Assembly (NCBI GenBank): GCA_947463975.1
Contig: CANHUW010000010.1
Span: 1-23,023 of the forward strand
Source: Bacteroidota bacterium
GTDB lineage: Bacteria > Bacteroidota > Bacteroidia > Chitinophagales > Chitinophagaceae
Reading direction: 5' to 3'
Length of the DNA: 23,023 bases
The translations under genes and the position numbers were made by a program. How positions within the stretch are numbered: position 1 is the stretch's first letter; each line of letters begins with the position of its first letter. Below the pieces are notes generated by a model, which saw only the letters and a list, made by a program, of their open reading frames with translations, ran no database searches and was not told the DNA's origin. Below are positions 1-8,103 of this stretch, piece after piece.

Positions 1-1207
1 AAAATAATATTTGAAAATCTTGGCCACCTTCTAAATTACTTTTAAACGGAACATTCATATTATTCTCCACAAAATACGCTTGAGCAGCTACACCATGTAC
101 CCACGATTCACCGAAACTAGTAATGGAAGGAAAATCATTCTTCAATATTTGATTCAATTGATTCATAAATACCAAATCATTATACTTATAGGTATCAATT
201 CTGAAACCATCCACTCCAAAAGTTTCTACAGACCAAATAGCGTTCTGGGTTAAAAATTTTGCCATAAAGGGATTGGAATGATTTAGGTCTGGCATTTCAG
301 GAGTAAACCAACCATCCGTCATTTTCAACTGCTCCATTTTAGATGCGTAAGGATCGAAAATAACTTGCTCTTTATGACTAGGTTCTGTAAATTTTGGCCA
401 TTGATGTACCCAAGTATTATCAGGAGCATCTTGGACTAAGAAATGAAATCTACCAGAATGATTATAAACAATATCTTGAATCAGCTTCATGCCTCTTTGA
501 TGCAATGCATCACTTAATTTTAAATAAGCCGCTTCTCCCCCAAATCTTTTCTCAATAGCATACTGATTAGTTGCTGCATAACCATGCTCTGTTCTATTAG
601 GCATATCATTTTCTAGAACCGGTGTCATCCACAAACTAGTCACGCCTAAATCATGTAGATAATCCAAATGATTCAATACGCCTTGTAAATCACCCCCATG
701 TCTTAAAAAGATGGAGTCCCTATTCAATGATTGATCTTTTAAACCCGCTACTTTATCATTACTCTTATCTCCATTACTAAATCTATCAGGCATTAAGAAA
801 TAAATAAAATCTTTAGAATTCACCCCTTGTGCAAATTGCGTGCCATTGCCTGTTCTTCTATTTTTTAATGTCCAATTGAACGAAGTAGCTTGGTTACCTT
901 CTTGAATCCATAATTTAACTTCACCTGGCTTCGCATTTTTTGAAATTTCCACATCTACTGCTAGATAATTTGGATTCGCAAAATAATGCGTCTTTAATAA
1001 ATTTACACCAGGATAATTTACTTGAACTTTAGTATTTGATTTAAAGGCAGTAGGCTTTCTCAATAAGATCTGTACCTTATTGTATTTCATTTGTACAAAC
1101 CAATTGGTTGGATAAGCTTCGATGGTTTGTGCAGACAAAGGCAATTGGCAAACTATCGCCAACAACGCGAGCATGAAGCATTGCTTCAATGGGTAAATAT
1201 ATTTCAT
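1..1207 (-). CDS. Secreted GH13 alpha-glucosidic hydrolase, neopullulanase/cyclomaltodextrinase (SusA-like), C-terminus missing
   Basis: Partial gene; 402 residues are visible and the 3' end lies beyond base 1. Residues 1-26 look like a signal peptide (Lys-rich start, hydrophobic core, cut after LSA), so the enzyme is probably periplasmic. There is no lipobox (the Cys is preceded by Val). Residues about 27-120 are a beta-rich N-terminal domain like that of bacterial cyclomaltodextrinases. The GH13 barrel follows, with region I DIVYNH (245-250), region II GFRID with the nucleophile Asp338, and region III FGESW with the acid/base Glu367. Region IV lies off the window. It would hydrolyse maltodextrins, cyclodextrins or pullulan. 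The ATG directly follows the stop codon of the MFS gene with no spacing, implying translational coupling. Fine substrate specificity cannot be read from the sequence. Confidence 0.92.
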   Translation of the reverse strand, partial: MKYIYPLKQCFMLALLAIVCQLPLSAQTIEAYPTNWFVQMKYNKVQILLRKPTAFKSNTKVQVNYPGVNLLKTHYFANPNYLAVDVEISKNAKPGEVKLWIQEGNQATSFNWTLKNRRTGNGTQFAQGVNSKDFIYFLMPDRFSNGDKSNDKVAGLKDQSLNRDSIFLRHGGDLQGVLNHLDYLHDLGVTSLWMTPVLENDMPNRTEHGYAATNQYAIEKRFGGEAAYLKLSDALHQRGMKLIQDIVYNHSGRFHFLVQDAPDNTWVHQWPKFTEPSHKEQVIFDPYASKMEQLKMTDGWFTPEMPDLNHSNPFMAKFLTQNAIWSVETFGVDGFRIDTYKYNDLVFMNQLNQILKNDFPSITSFGESWVHGVAAQAYFVENNMNVPFKSNLEGGQDFQILF

Positions 1208-2530
1208 CTATGATTTATTTTCTTCTTTAATAATAATCGCACAAACAATACTGGCAATCAATAATAAAAAACCTCCAATTTGGACTGCCATCAATCTATC
1301 GTTGTTTAAAAAATTAGACATAATCTTTCCAAAAAATATGGAAGCAAGAATCTCAGGCAATACAATAAAGAAATTGAAAATACCCATATAAATACCCATT
1401 TTTTGTTCTGGTATAAATCCAGCTAACATAGAATATGGCATGGATAATATAGAAGCCCAAGCAATACCCACTAATCCCATACTGATATATAAATAATTAG
1501 GGGCTTGGATGTAATAAACTGAAATCAATCCAATGGATCCAATAAACAAACATAAAGCATGCGTATACTTCTTACCCAATTTACTCACCCAGAAAGGCAA
1601 AGTAAACGAGAAACCAAAGGTAACTAAGTTCAAAATTGCCGAAGTAGTATTGGCATGCTCTAATCCTATAGTAAAAACATCACTACTTGTTGCAGGATCT
1701 CCATGAAATAATTGAGAAGCCACTCCTGTACTGTAGTAGAACCACATTAAAAATAATCCAGGCCATGTAATAAAATTAACCAAGGCTAATCTTTTCATTT
1801 GAATTGGCATATTTTTTATGGAGTCCACAATTTCTTTTATAATACCCTCTTTATGCTCAGCATCATTGGTTTCAATATTTTCAGAAGGTGGATATTCTTT
1901 GCTCTTAACGATGGTATACATCACTGCAATAAAGAAAACTGCTGCGCCAATATAAAATGACATTAAAATATTTTGTGGAATAGTGCCGTTCAATTTCTCT
2001 CTTGATACCCCAAACCAATTCACCAATACTTGTGGCAAATAACCAGCGATAAAAGAAGCCAATCCAATAAACATACTCTGCATGGCAAAACCAAAAGATC
2101 TTTGTTTTTCGTTTAAATTGTCCGCAACAAATGCTCTAAATGGTTCCATAGTTATATTGATACTTGAATCCAATACCCATAAAACCCCAGCTGCCATCCA
2201 TACAGTAGACGAATTAGGCATCACAAACAATAATGCAGAACTTAGAATAGCCCCAATTAAAAAGAAAGGCCTTCTTCTACCCAATTTTGGATGCCAGGTT
2301 CTATCACTAAAATAACCAACAATGGGTTGAACAATTAATCCGGTCATAGGTGCTGCTAACCATAATCCTGGAATCTCTTCAGGTGAAGCACCCAAAAATT
2401 CATAAATAGCACTCATATTACCCATTTGCAAACTCCAACCAAATTGGATCCCAAAAAATCCAAAACACATATTCCAAATTTGCCAAAAACTCAAATTGGA
2501 TTTTTCTCCTAGATACGCTGTATTTTTCAT
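1208..2530 (-). CDS. MFS sugar transporter, SLC45/GPH-like (probable maltose/oligosaccharide:cation symporter)
   Basis: 440 residues, mostly hydrophobic, with about 12 membrane segments. The first loop motif (GYFSDRTW, then GRRRPFF) and the N-terminal SFWQIWNMCFGFFGIQFGW are typical of the SLC45-like branch of bacterial MFS carriers, which includes maltose transporters of Bacteroidota and Caulobacter-type bacteria. A hydrophilic Glu/Lys-rich loop separates the two six-helix halves at about residues 210-240. It starts 16 bases after glgC and its TAG stop touches the ATG of the secreted GH13, so it is the third gene of a glgA-glgC-transporter-GH13 run. Context suggests it imports the maltose or maltodextrins that the GH13 makes in the periplasm. 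The family is well supported; the substrate is inferred from neighbours. Confidence 0.86.
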   Translation of the reverse strand: MKNTAYLGEKSNLSFWQIWNMCFGFFGIQFGWSLQMGNMSAIYEFLGASPEEIPGLWLAAPMTGLIVQPIVGYFSDRTWHPKLGRRRPFFLIGAILSSALLFVMPNSSTVWMAAGVLWVLDSSINITMEPFRAFVADNLNEKQRSFGFAMQSMFIGLASFIAGYLPQVLVNWFGVSREKLNGTIPQNILMSFYIGAAVFFIAVMYTIVKSKEYPPSENIETNDAEHKEGIIKEIVDSIKNMPIQMKRLALVNFITWPGLFLMWFYYSTGVASQLFHGDPATSSDVFTIGLEHANTTSAILNLVTFGFSFTLPFWVSKLGKKYTHALCLFIGSIGLISVYYIQAPNYLYISMGLVGIAWASILSMPYSMLAGFIPEQKMGIYMGIFNFFIVLPEILASIFFGKIMSNFLNNDRLMAVQIGGFLLLIASIVCAIIIKEENKS

Positions 2531-2546
2531 TTACAATATAATTTTA

Positions 2547-3830
2547 CTATATAACAAAGCCGTTAGGAATGACTGCACCCTTTTTAATCACTACAATATT
2601 ATCTTTAATAGTATACAAAGGATGATCTGTTTTTTCTAAATGCGCTCCCCCTCTAATCACCACGTCATTTCCAATAGAGCAGTTCTTATCTACAATTGCA
2701 TCTTCTATGACGCATCTTTCCCCAATACCAAGTATTGGTTTGCCTGCATGTTTTTTTTCATTGATTTGATCTATGGTCTCATAATAATCACAACCCATGA
2801 TATATACATTCTTAACAATGGTATCTTTCCCAATTCTAGATCTGATACCAATAACTGATTGTGTTACTGAAGCAGCATGAATAATGGATCCTTCTGCAAT
2901 GATAGCTCTGTCAATCAAAGTACCACTTATTTTAGCCGGCGGAAGCATACGTGGACGTGTATAAATGGTTTGTGCACTATCAAATAAATTAAATGGAGGG
3001 ATAGCATCGGTTAATGCAATATTGGCTTCGAAAAAGGAATATATATTTCCGATATCTGTCCAATATCCATCATATTGATAACTAAGTACTTTATAATGCT
3101 CAATGGAATCAGGAATAATTTCTTTACCAAAATCAGTTGCTTTGGCATGTACATCATTTAATAATTTGTATAAAATTTCTTTATTAAATACATAGATACC
3201 CATGGAAGCTAAATAATGTCTTCCTTGTTCTTGCATTGCAGCCCCGGTATCACTTACCCAATCTGGCAGCAATTCTTTCTTTGGTTTCTCAATAAAAGAA
3301 GTAATGACATTTTCATTATTTGATTTTAAAATGCCGAATTCTGGAGCTTCTCTTTCTCCAACTGGAATAGTAGCGATGGTTAAAGCTGCTCCGCTATTTT
3401 TATGCGCCTCAATCATTTTACTAAAATCCATTTGATATAATTGATCTCCACTTAATATCAATACATATTCAAAATCCATTTTATCCAAATGTCTCAAAGA
3501 TTGCCTTACCGCATCTGCTGTTCCTTGAAACCATCCTGGATTATCTGGCGTTTGCTCTGCAGCCAAAATATCCACGAAACCAGAACTAAAAGCACTAAAA
3601 TGATAGGTGTTTTTTATGTGTTGATTTAAAGAAGCGGAATTAAATTGTGTTAACACAAAAATTCTATTCAAATTACTATTGATACAATTGCTAATAGGTA
3701 TATCTACCAATCTATATTTACCGGCTATTGGCACAGCTGGCTTTGATCTATTGGCAGTTAATGGAGACAATCTAGACCCTGCTCCACCGCCTAATATTAC
3801 TGAAACAGTCTCTTTAGCATATATAGCCAT
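2547..3830 (-). CDS. glgC: Glucose-1-phosphate adenylyltransferase (ADP-glucose pyrophosphorylase)
   Basis: 427 residues, the usual length of bacterial GlgC. It makes ADP-glucose from glucose-1-phosphate and ATP, the committed step of glycogen synthesis, in the cytoplasm. The N-terminal nucleotidyltransferase domain shows the GGGAGSRLSPLT loop (14-25) and the KPAVPIAGKYRLVDIPISN motif (30-48). GDQLYQMD is the metal-binding region and FIEKP is also present. From about residue 290 the chain becomes a left-handed beta-helix with hexapeptide repeats. The ATG at 3830 lies 20 bases after the glgA stop, so the two are very likely co-transcribed. Nothing is truncated. Allosteric behaviour cannot be judged by eye. 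Confidence 0.97.
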   Translation of the reverse strand: MAIYAKETVSVILGGGAGSRLSPLTANRSKPAVPIAGKYRLVDIPISNCINSNLNRIFVLTQFNSASLNQHIKNTYHFSAFSSGFVDILAAEQTPDNPGWFQGTADAVRQSLRHLDKMDFEYVLILSGDQLYQMDFSKMIEAHKNSGAALTIATIPVGEREAPEFGILKSNNENVITSFIEKPKKELLPDWVSDTGAAMQEQGRHYLASMGIYVFNKEILYKLLNDVHAKATDFGKEIIPDSIEHYKVLSYQYDGYWTDIGNIYSFFEANIALTDAIPPFNLFDSAQTIYTRPRMLPPAKISGTLIDRAIIAEGSIIHAASVTQSVIGIRSRIGKDTIVKNVYIMGCDYYETIDQINEKKHAGKPILGIGERCVIEDAIVDKNCSIGNDVVIRGGAHLEKTDHPLYTIKDNIVVIKKGAVIPNGFVI

Positions 3831-3850
3831 ACAATTGAGGTTTTATTAAA

Positions 3851-5263
3851 TTACAAGGATTGGTATACATTTTTATAAGATGATACTACAGATTCCCAAC
3901 TATGATCGATACGCATAGATGTTTGAATCATTTTTTTCATCTGTGTTTTATTTTGATAAACAGAAATAGCTCTCTCTACTGAATGAACAATATCTTCTTC
4001 AGTTGCATGTAAGAATCGAATGCCAAAACCATCAGGATCTCCCATATCCACAACGGTATCATGCAATCCTCCTGTATCTCTTACCATGGGGATGGTTCCA
4101 TATCTTAAACTATACATTTGATTGAGTCCGCAGGGCTCCACTCTACTAGGCATTAATAAAAAATCTGCCCCCGCATAAGCTTGATGACCAACTTTTTCGT
4201 CATACCCAATCCATGTATTAAAATTGCCCGGATACAATTGAACCAAAAAGTTTAATGCAGACTCCACTTGTGTATCACCTGTTCCAATCACTAAAAAGTT
4301 AGCTCCACAATTGGTTTTATCTAATGCATGTTGAATAGCACCTGGTAATACATCTGCTGCCTTTTCTCCCACCAATCTTCCAATAAAAACAATCAATGGT
4401 TTATGGATGTCTAATTGATATTTGTCACACAATAATTCCTTATTTTTTCTTTTCCCTTCCTCCTGAGTGGTAATATCATAATGAAAATCCACCATTGGAT
4501 CTGTAGCAGGATTCCAAACCTCATTGTCAATTCCATTTAAAATACCCAAACATTTTCCTTGTTCGTATTCAAATAAAGACTCTAGACCAGCGGATTGATA
4601 TCTTAGCTGATGCATATAGGTTTCACTGACTGTGGTTACCTTATCCGCACATTTAATTCCAGTGGCTAAAGCATTAATTGCATTATCCCATTCTAATAAT
4701 CCATGTTTCCATGTATCCCATTTAGGAATTAACATACTTTTATTCCAACCCATTGCTCCATGATATTGCGCATTGTGTATGGTCAAAACTGTTTTCACAA
4801 ATTGTAATTTTTGGTAATCATAACAATACTTCATCATAAACGGGATTAATCCAGCTTGATGATCATGACAATGCACGACATTAGGTAATGCACTCCAATT
4901 AGACAACCAATTGACTACAGCAATTTGAAATCCAATAAACCGATCATGATCATCTGCATAACCATAAATTTTTGGCCTATCCAATAAGCCATTTATATCC
5001 ACTAAAAACAAATTGAATCCTAATTTTCCTGTACGCTCTTTTATGATAGTGAAATCAAAAAACCAATCTCCCATATTGGCCTTCCCTTTAAAAGCAACAT
5101 CCCATTCATTTTTTTCTAGAAAAGCAGTTTTGTACATAGGCATCACCACCATGGCTTCATCACCTTGTTTTTTCTGGTATTTAGGCAAGGCTCCTACTAC
5201 ATCGCCCAAGCCTCCAGCTTTTGCCATAGGATAACATTCTGCACTCACATGTACAATCACCAT
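3851..5263 (-). CDS. glgA: Glycogen (starch) synthase, ADP-glucose type, GT5
   Basis: 470 residues, full length for bacterial GlgA. It transfers glucose from ADP-glucose to the end of an alpha-1,4-glucan. The N-terminal half has the ADP-glucose-binding KAGGLGDV motif (15-22) and HCHDHQAG. The C-terminal half has GRLVGEKAADVLPGAI (the synthase fold restart) and PSRVEPCGLNQMYSLRYG followed by DTGGLHDTV, which carry the conserved Glu pair near the catalytic site. It is the first gene of the minus-strand run leading to glgC, the sugar transporter and the GH13. It diverges from the FHS transporter across a 123-base regulatory gap. The start is ATG at 5263, preceded by a weak AGCAGG Shine-Dalgarno-like sequence. 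Confidence 0.97.
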   Translation of the reverse strand: MVIVHVSAECYPMAKAGGLGDVVGALPKYQKKQGDEAMVVMPMYKTAFLEKNEWDVAFKGKANMGDWFFDFTIIKERTGKLGFNLFLVDINGLLDRPKIYGYADDHDRFIGFQIAVVNWLSNWSALPNVVHCHDHQAGLIPFMMKYCYDYQKLQFVKTVLTIHNAQYHGAMGWNKSMLIPKWDTWKHGLLEWDNAINALATGIKCADKVTTVSETYMHQLRYQSAGLESLFEYEQGKCLGILNGIDNEVWNPATDPMVDFHYDITTQEEGKRKNKELLCDKYQLDIHKPLIVFIGRLVGEKAADVLPGAIQHALDKTNCGANFLVIGTGDTQVESALNFLVQLYPGNFNTWIGYDEKVGHQAYAGADFLLMPSRVEPCGLNQMYSLRYGTIPMVRDTGGLHDTVVDMGDPDGFGIRFLHATEEDIVHSVERAISVYQNKTQMKKMIQTSMRIDHSWESVVSSYKNVYQSL

Positions 5264-5356
5264 AACCTGCTTTAATTTGCTTCAATTTACTGAAAACTAG
5301 TGGTAATTTGATCAATTTTTTTTCGCTATTGAATGATATTTTTAAGTATTTTACAC

Positions 5357-5371
5357 AATCGATAAACGATT
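5357..5371. promoter_or_regulatory. Inverted repeat AATCG-N5-CGATT, possible operator
   Basis: AATCG ATAAA CGATT is a 15-base dyad with perfect 5-base arms, ending 15 bases before the ATG of the FHS transporter. It lies within the 123-base gap that separates the transporter from divergent glgA. The size and arms suit a helix-turn-helix repressor such as a LacI-type sugar regulator, but no regulator gene is in view. A dyad this short can also occur by chance in AT-rich DNA. Confidence 0.35.
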
Positions 5372-5386
5372 AAACTAACGAATCTT

Positions 5387-7075
5387 ATGAGCCAAACCAA
5401 ACAACCCACCAATACGGGTGCATTATCCACCCTTATTGTGGTATTTTTCTTCTGGGGATTTATTGCTTCAAGTAATAGTGTATTCATTCCTTTTTGTAAA
5501 CACAAATTTAATCTTGACCAATTTCAAAGTCAATTGGTAGATTTTGCTTTTTACCTAGCTTACTATATTGGCGCATTGGGCCTTTTTGCCTATGGCGCAT
5601 TTGGAGGAAAAGATTTAGTAGGAAAATGGGGTTATAAAAAAAGTATCGTTTATGGCTTACTATTTTCTGCTATTGGTGCCGTTGCCATGATTATTGCTGT
5701 AAATGCTAACACATTTACAGGTATGCTAGTAGGTTTATTTATTGTAGCATTAGGCTTTTCTTTACAACAAACTGCGGCACAACCTTTTGCTATTGCATTA
5801 GGTGACGAAAGCACTGGGGCAAGTCGAGTAAACTTGGCAGGTGGTATCAATTCATTTGGAACATCTATTGGCCCAATTGTAGTAGCATTTGCATTGTTTG
5901 GAAGTGCCGCTGCGATAACGGATGACCAAATTGCAGCTTTAAGTTTAGGTAAAGTGGTGGTTTTATATAGTGCTGTTTGTTTATTGTTTTTAGCAGCAGC
6001 TGCGTTATTTCATTTTTCTAAGAAAGTGCCTGCGGGAATTAATGAGGAAAAAATTGAACCCGCTAATAAAGCTTTGAGATTGCTACTCATCATGACAGGC
6101 GTTTTAATCATCATGTTTGTTCCCATTTTTAACAGCTATAAGATTGATCCTGTCACGCTAACAGATGCAGGTAGATTAGATTTGGAAACAATGAGATTAA
6201 AATGGTTATTTGGTGCATTAGCAACCGTAGTAGTGGGTTTATTATTTGCTAATTTCTCTGCACAAAAAAATGAAACTGGCTGGGGCGCAATGAAATACCC
6301 TCAATTAGTTTTAGGTATGCTAGCTATTTTTGTATATGTTGGTGTCGAAGTAGCGATTGGTTCAAATTTAGGCGAATTATTAAAGCAAGCAGATTTTGGA
6401 AGCATCCCTTCCTCTAAAATTGCGCCTTACATTTCTATGTATTGGGGAAGTATGATGATTGGTAGATGGGCTGGTGCTATTTCTGCCTTTGAATTCAAAA
6501 AACAAACCAATAAAATCTTAACCATCATCGTTCCATTGGTTGCCTTTGGTATTGTGATTGGTGTGAATAGTATCGCTCAATACGATATGACTCCTTTATA
6601 CATGTATATTGTTTGTATTTTTATTCAAATCATCGCTTTCTTCTTAAGTCAAGATAAACCAGCAAAAACATTGTTTATTTTTAGCTTAATTGGTGTAGCT
6701 TCTATGTTGGTAGGTATATTCAGCAAAGGAGATGTTGCTATATATGCATTCTTAACTGGAGGTATAGCATGTTCTATTATGTGGCCTTCTATTTTTGCTT
6801 TATCTATTGCAGGTATTGGAAAATACACGACACAGGGTTCAGCTTTCTTAATTATGATGATCTTAGGAGGTGGTATTATTCCTCCTATTCAAGGTAAATT
6901 ATCAGACTTCTTACAATCTTCTCACCTAGACCAACCAGGATATGGTATTCATAATTCATTCTGGATTCCCGCAGCTTGCTTTGCATATATCTTAGTATTT
7001 GCTATTGCGGTAAAAGGTATTTTGAAGAAGCAAGGAATCAATTATGAAGATGCAGAAGCAAAAGGTGGACATTAA
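5387..7075 (+). CDS. FHS-family MFS sugar transporter (glucose/galactose/fucose type), enlarged
   Basis: 562 residues. The opening hydrophobic segment with FFFWGFIASSNSVFIPFCK and the later FVYVGVEVAIGS motif identify the fucose-hexose symporter (FHS) branch of the MFS, which imports glucose, galactose or fucose with protons. Family members such as FucP are near 430-440 residues with 12 helices. Here the chain between the two halves carries two extra hydrophobic segments (about 229-250 and 273-291) joined by a short polar stretch, which would give about 14 helices. The ROK kinase follows after 25 bases, so the pair probably imports and phosphorylates a hexose. A dyad at 5357-5371 sits in the leader. 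Family is firm, substrate inferred. Confidence 0.87.
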   Translation: MSQTKQPTNTGALSTLIVVFFFWGFIASSNSVFIPFCKHKFNLDQFQSQLVDFAFYLAYYIGALGLFAYGAFGGKDLVGKWGYKKSIVYGLLFSAIGAVAMIIAVNANTFTGMLVGLFIVALGFSLQQTAAQPFAIALGDESTGASRVNLAGGINSFGTSIGPIVVAFALFGSAAAITDDQIAALSLGKVVVLYSAVCLLFLAAAALFHFSKKVPAGINEEKIEPANKALRLLLIMTGVLIIMFVPIFNSYKIDPVTLTDAGRLDLETMRLKWLFGALATVVVGLLFANFSAQKNETGWGAMKYPQLVLGMLAIFVYVGVEVAIGSNLGELLKQADFGSIPSSKIAPYISMYWGSMMIGRWAGAISAFEFKKQTNKILTIIVPLVAFGIVIGVNSIAQYDMTPLYMYIVCIFIQIIAFFLSQDKPAKTLFIFSLIGVASMLVGIFSKGDVAIYAFLTGGIACSIMWPSIFALSIAGIGKYTTQGSAFLIMMILGGGIIPPIQGKLSDFLQSSHLDQPGYGIHNSFWIPAACFAYILVFAIAVKGILKKQGINYEDAEAKGGH

Positions 7076-7100
7076 TATTATAAAAAATAAATTTTAAGGA

Positions 7101-8051
7101 ATGGATTCATACGTAATTGGTGTAGATATTGGCGGTACAGGTACCAAATATGGTATTGTAGATAAAGATGGAAATGTATTGCACTCAAGTTCTATGCCAA
7201 CCAATACACACGAGCAAGTTCATACTTTTATTGATGAGCTATATGAAAGATTAAGCGAATTGATTGAAAAAGTAGGTGGTGTAGGAAGAATTAAAGGCAT
7301 TGGTATTGGTGCACCTAATGGTAATATTTATACTGGCACTATTGAATACGCTCCCAATCTTCCTTGGAAAGGTGTAATACCTTTTGCTAAAATGGTGCAA
7401 GATAAGTTTAAGCTTCCTGTAAAATTAACCAACGACGCTAATGCAGCAGCAGTAGGCGAAATGATGTATGGTGCTGCTAAAGGAATGAAAGATTTTATCA
7501 TGATTACTTTAGGGACAGGTGTAGGAAGTGGCATTGTAGCTAACGGTCAATTAATTTATGGACATGATGGGTTTGCAGGCGAATTAGGTCACACTATCAT
7601 TATTCCTGATGGTCGTTTACATTCAGGGACTGGCAAAAAAGGTTCCTTGGAAAGTTATGCTTCCGCAACTGGTGTTGCACAATCTGCAATAGAAATTTTA
7701 AAGACAACAGATCGTCCAAGTTTATTGAGAGAAATACCAATAGATAAAATTACCTCTAAAGATGTTTTCGAAGCTGCACAAAAAGATGACGATGTTGCTA
7801 AAGAAGTTTTTGAATTTACTGGTAAAATTTTAGGTATGTCTTTGGCTAATTTTGTAATGTTCTCCAGCCCTGAAGCGATCATTTTATTTGGTGGATTAAC
7901 CAAAGCTGGCGATTTGATTTTAAAGCCAACTAGAGCGCATATGGAAGCTAATGTAATTGAGATATTTGAGAATAAAGTAAAAATATTACTGAGTCATTTA
8001 AAAGAATCAGATGCCGCCATTCTAGGCGCATCAGCCCTAATGTGGGATTAA
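7101..8051 (+). CDS. ROK-family sugar kinase, probable glucokinase, lacking the zinc-binding cysteines
   Basis: 316 residues. ATP-binding loop DIGGTGTK (9-16), catalytic Asp112 in LTNDANAAAVGE, phosphate loop ITLGTGVGSG, and GELGH with His164 place it in the ROK family; the best guess is glucose to glucose-6-phosphate. The usual CxCGxxGCxE zinc motif after the His is replaced by SGTGKKGSLE: the three cysteine positions are Ser175, Thr177 and Ser182, and the whole protein has no cysteine. There is no N-terminal DNA-binding domain, so it is a kinase and not a ROK repressor. It lies 25 bases behind the FHS transporter and ends at a strong hairpin. Another hexose, for example mannose, is possible. 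Confidence 0.89.
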   Translation: MDSYVIGVDIGGTGTKYGIVDKDGNVLHSSSMPTNTHEQVHTFIDELYERLSELIEKVGGVGRIKGIGIGAPNGNIYTGTIEYAPNLPWKGVIPFAKMVQDKFKLPVKLTNDANAAAVGEMMYGAAKGMKDFIMITLGTGVGSGIVANGQLIYGHDGFAGELGHTIIIPDGRLHSGTGKKGSLESYASATGVAQSAIEILKTTDRPSLLREIPIDKITSKDVFEAAQKDDDVAKEVFEFTGKILGMSLANFVMFSSPEAIILFGGLTKAGDLILKPTRAHMEANVIEIFENKVKILLSHLKESDAAILGASALMWD

Positions 8052-8053
8052 CC

Positions 8054-8089
8054 AAAAACAAAGTCCTTCGCATGAAGGACTTTGTTTTT
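8054..8089. terminator. Bidirectional intrinsic terminator between the ROK kinase and lipA
   Basis: A perfect 16-base inverted repeat (arms 8054-8069 and 8074-8089) with a GCAT loop. Each arm has a run of five A or T at its outer end, so either strand gives a GC-containing stem ending in U. It starts three bases after the kinase stop and ends 15 bases before the lipA stop, serving both convergent genes. Confidence 0.9.
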
Positions 8090-8103
8090 ATGATATCAAG
8101 ATA

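Noticed and set aside
2082..2315. Plus-strand open frame opposite the MFS transporter, and similar antisense frames inside glgC, glgA, topA and others
   Set aside because: They lie wholly inside well-identified genes on the other strand, have no domain or motif, and arise from codon bias.
7096..7100. AAGGA as a Shine-Dalgarno site for the ROK kinase
   Set aside because: It touches the ATG with no spacing, too close to place the start codon in the ribosome P site; Bacteroidota also rely little on such sites.
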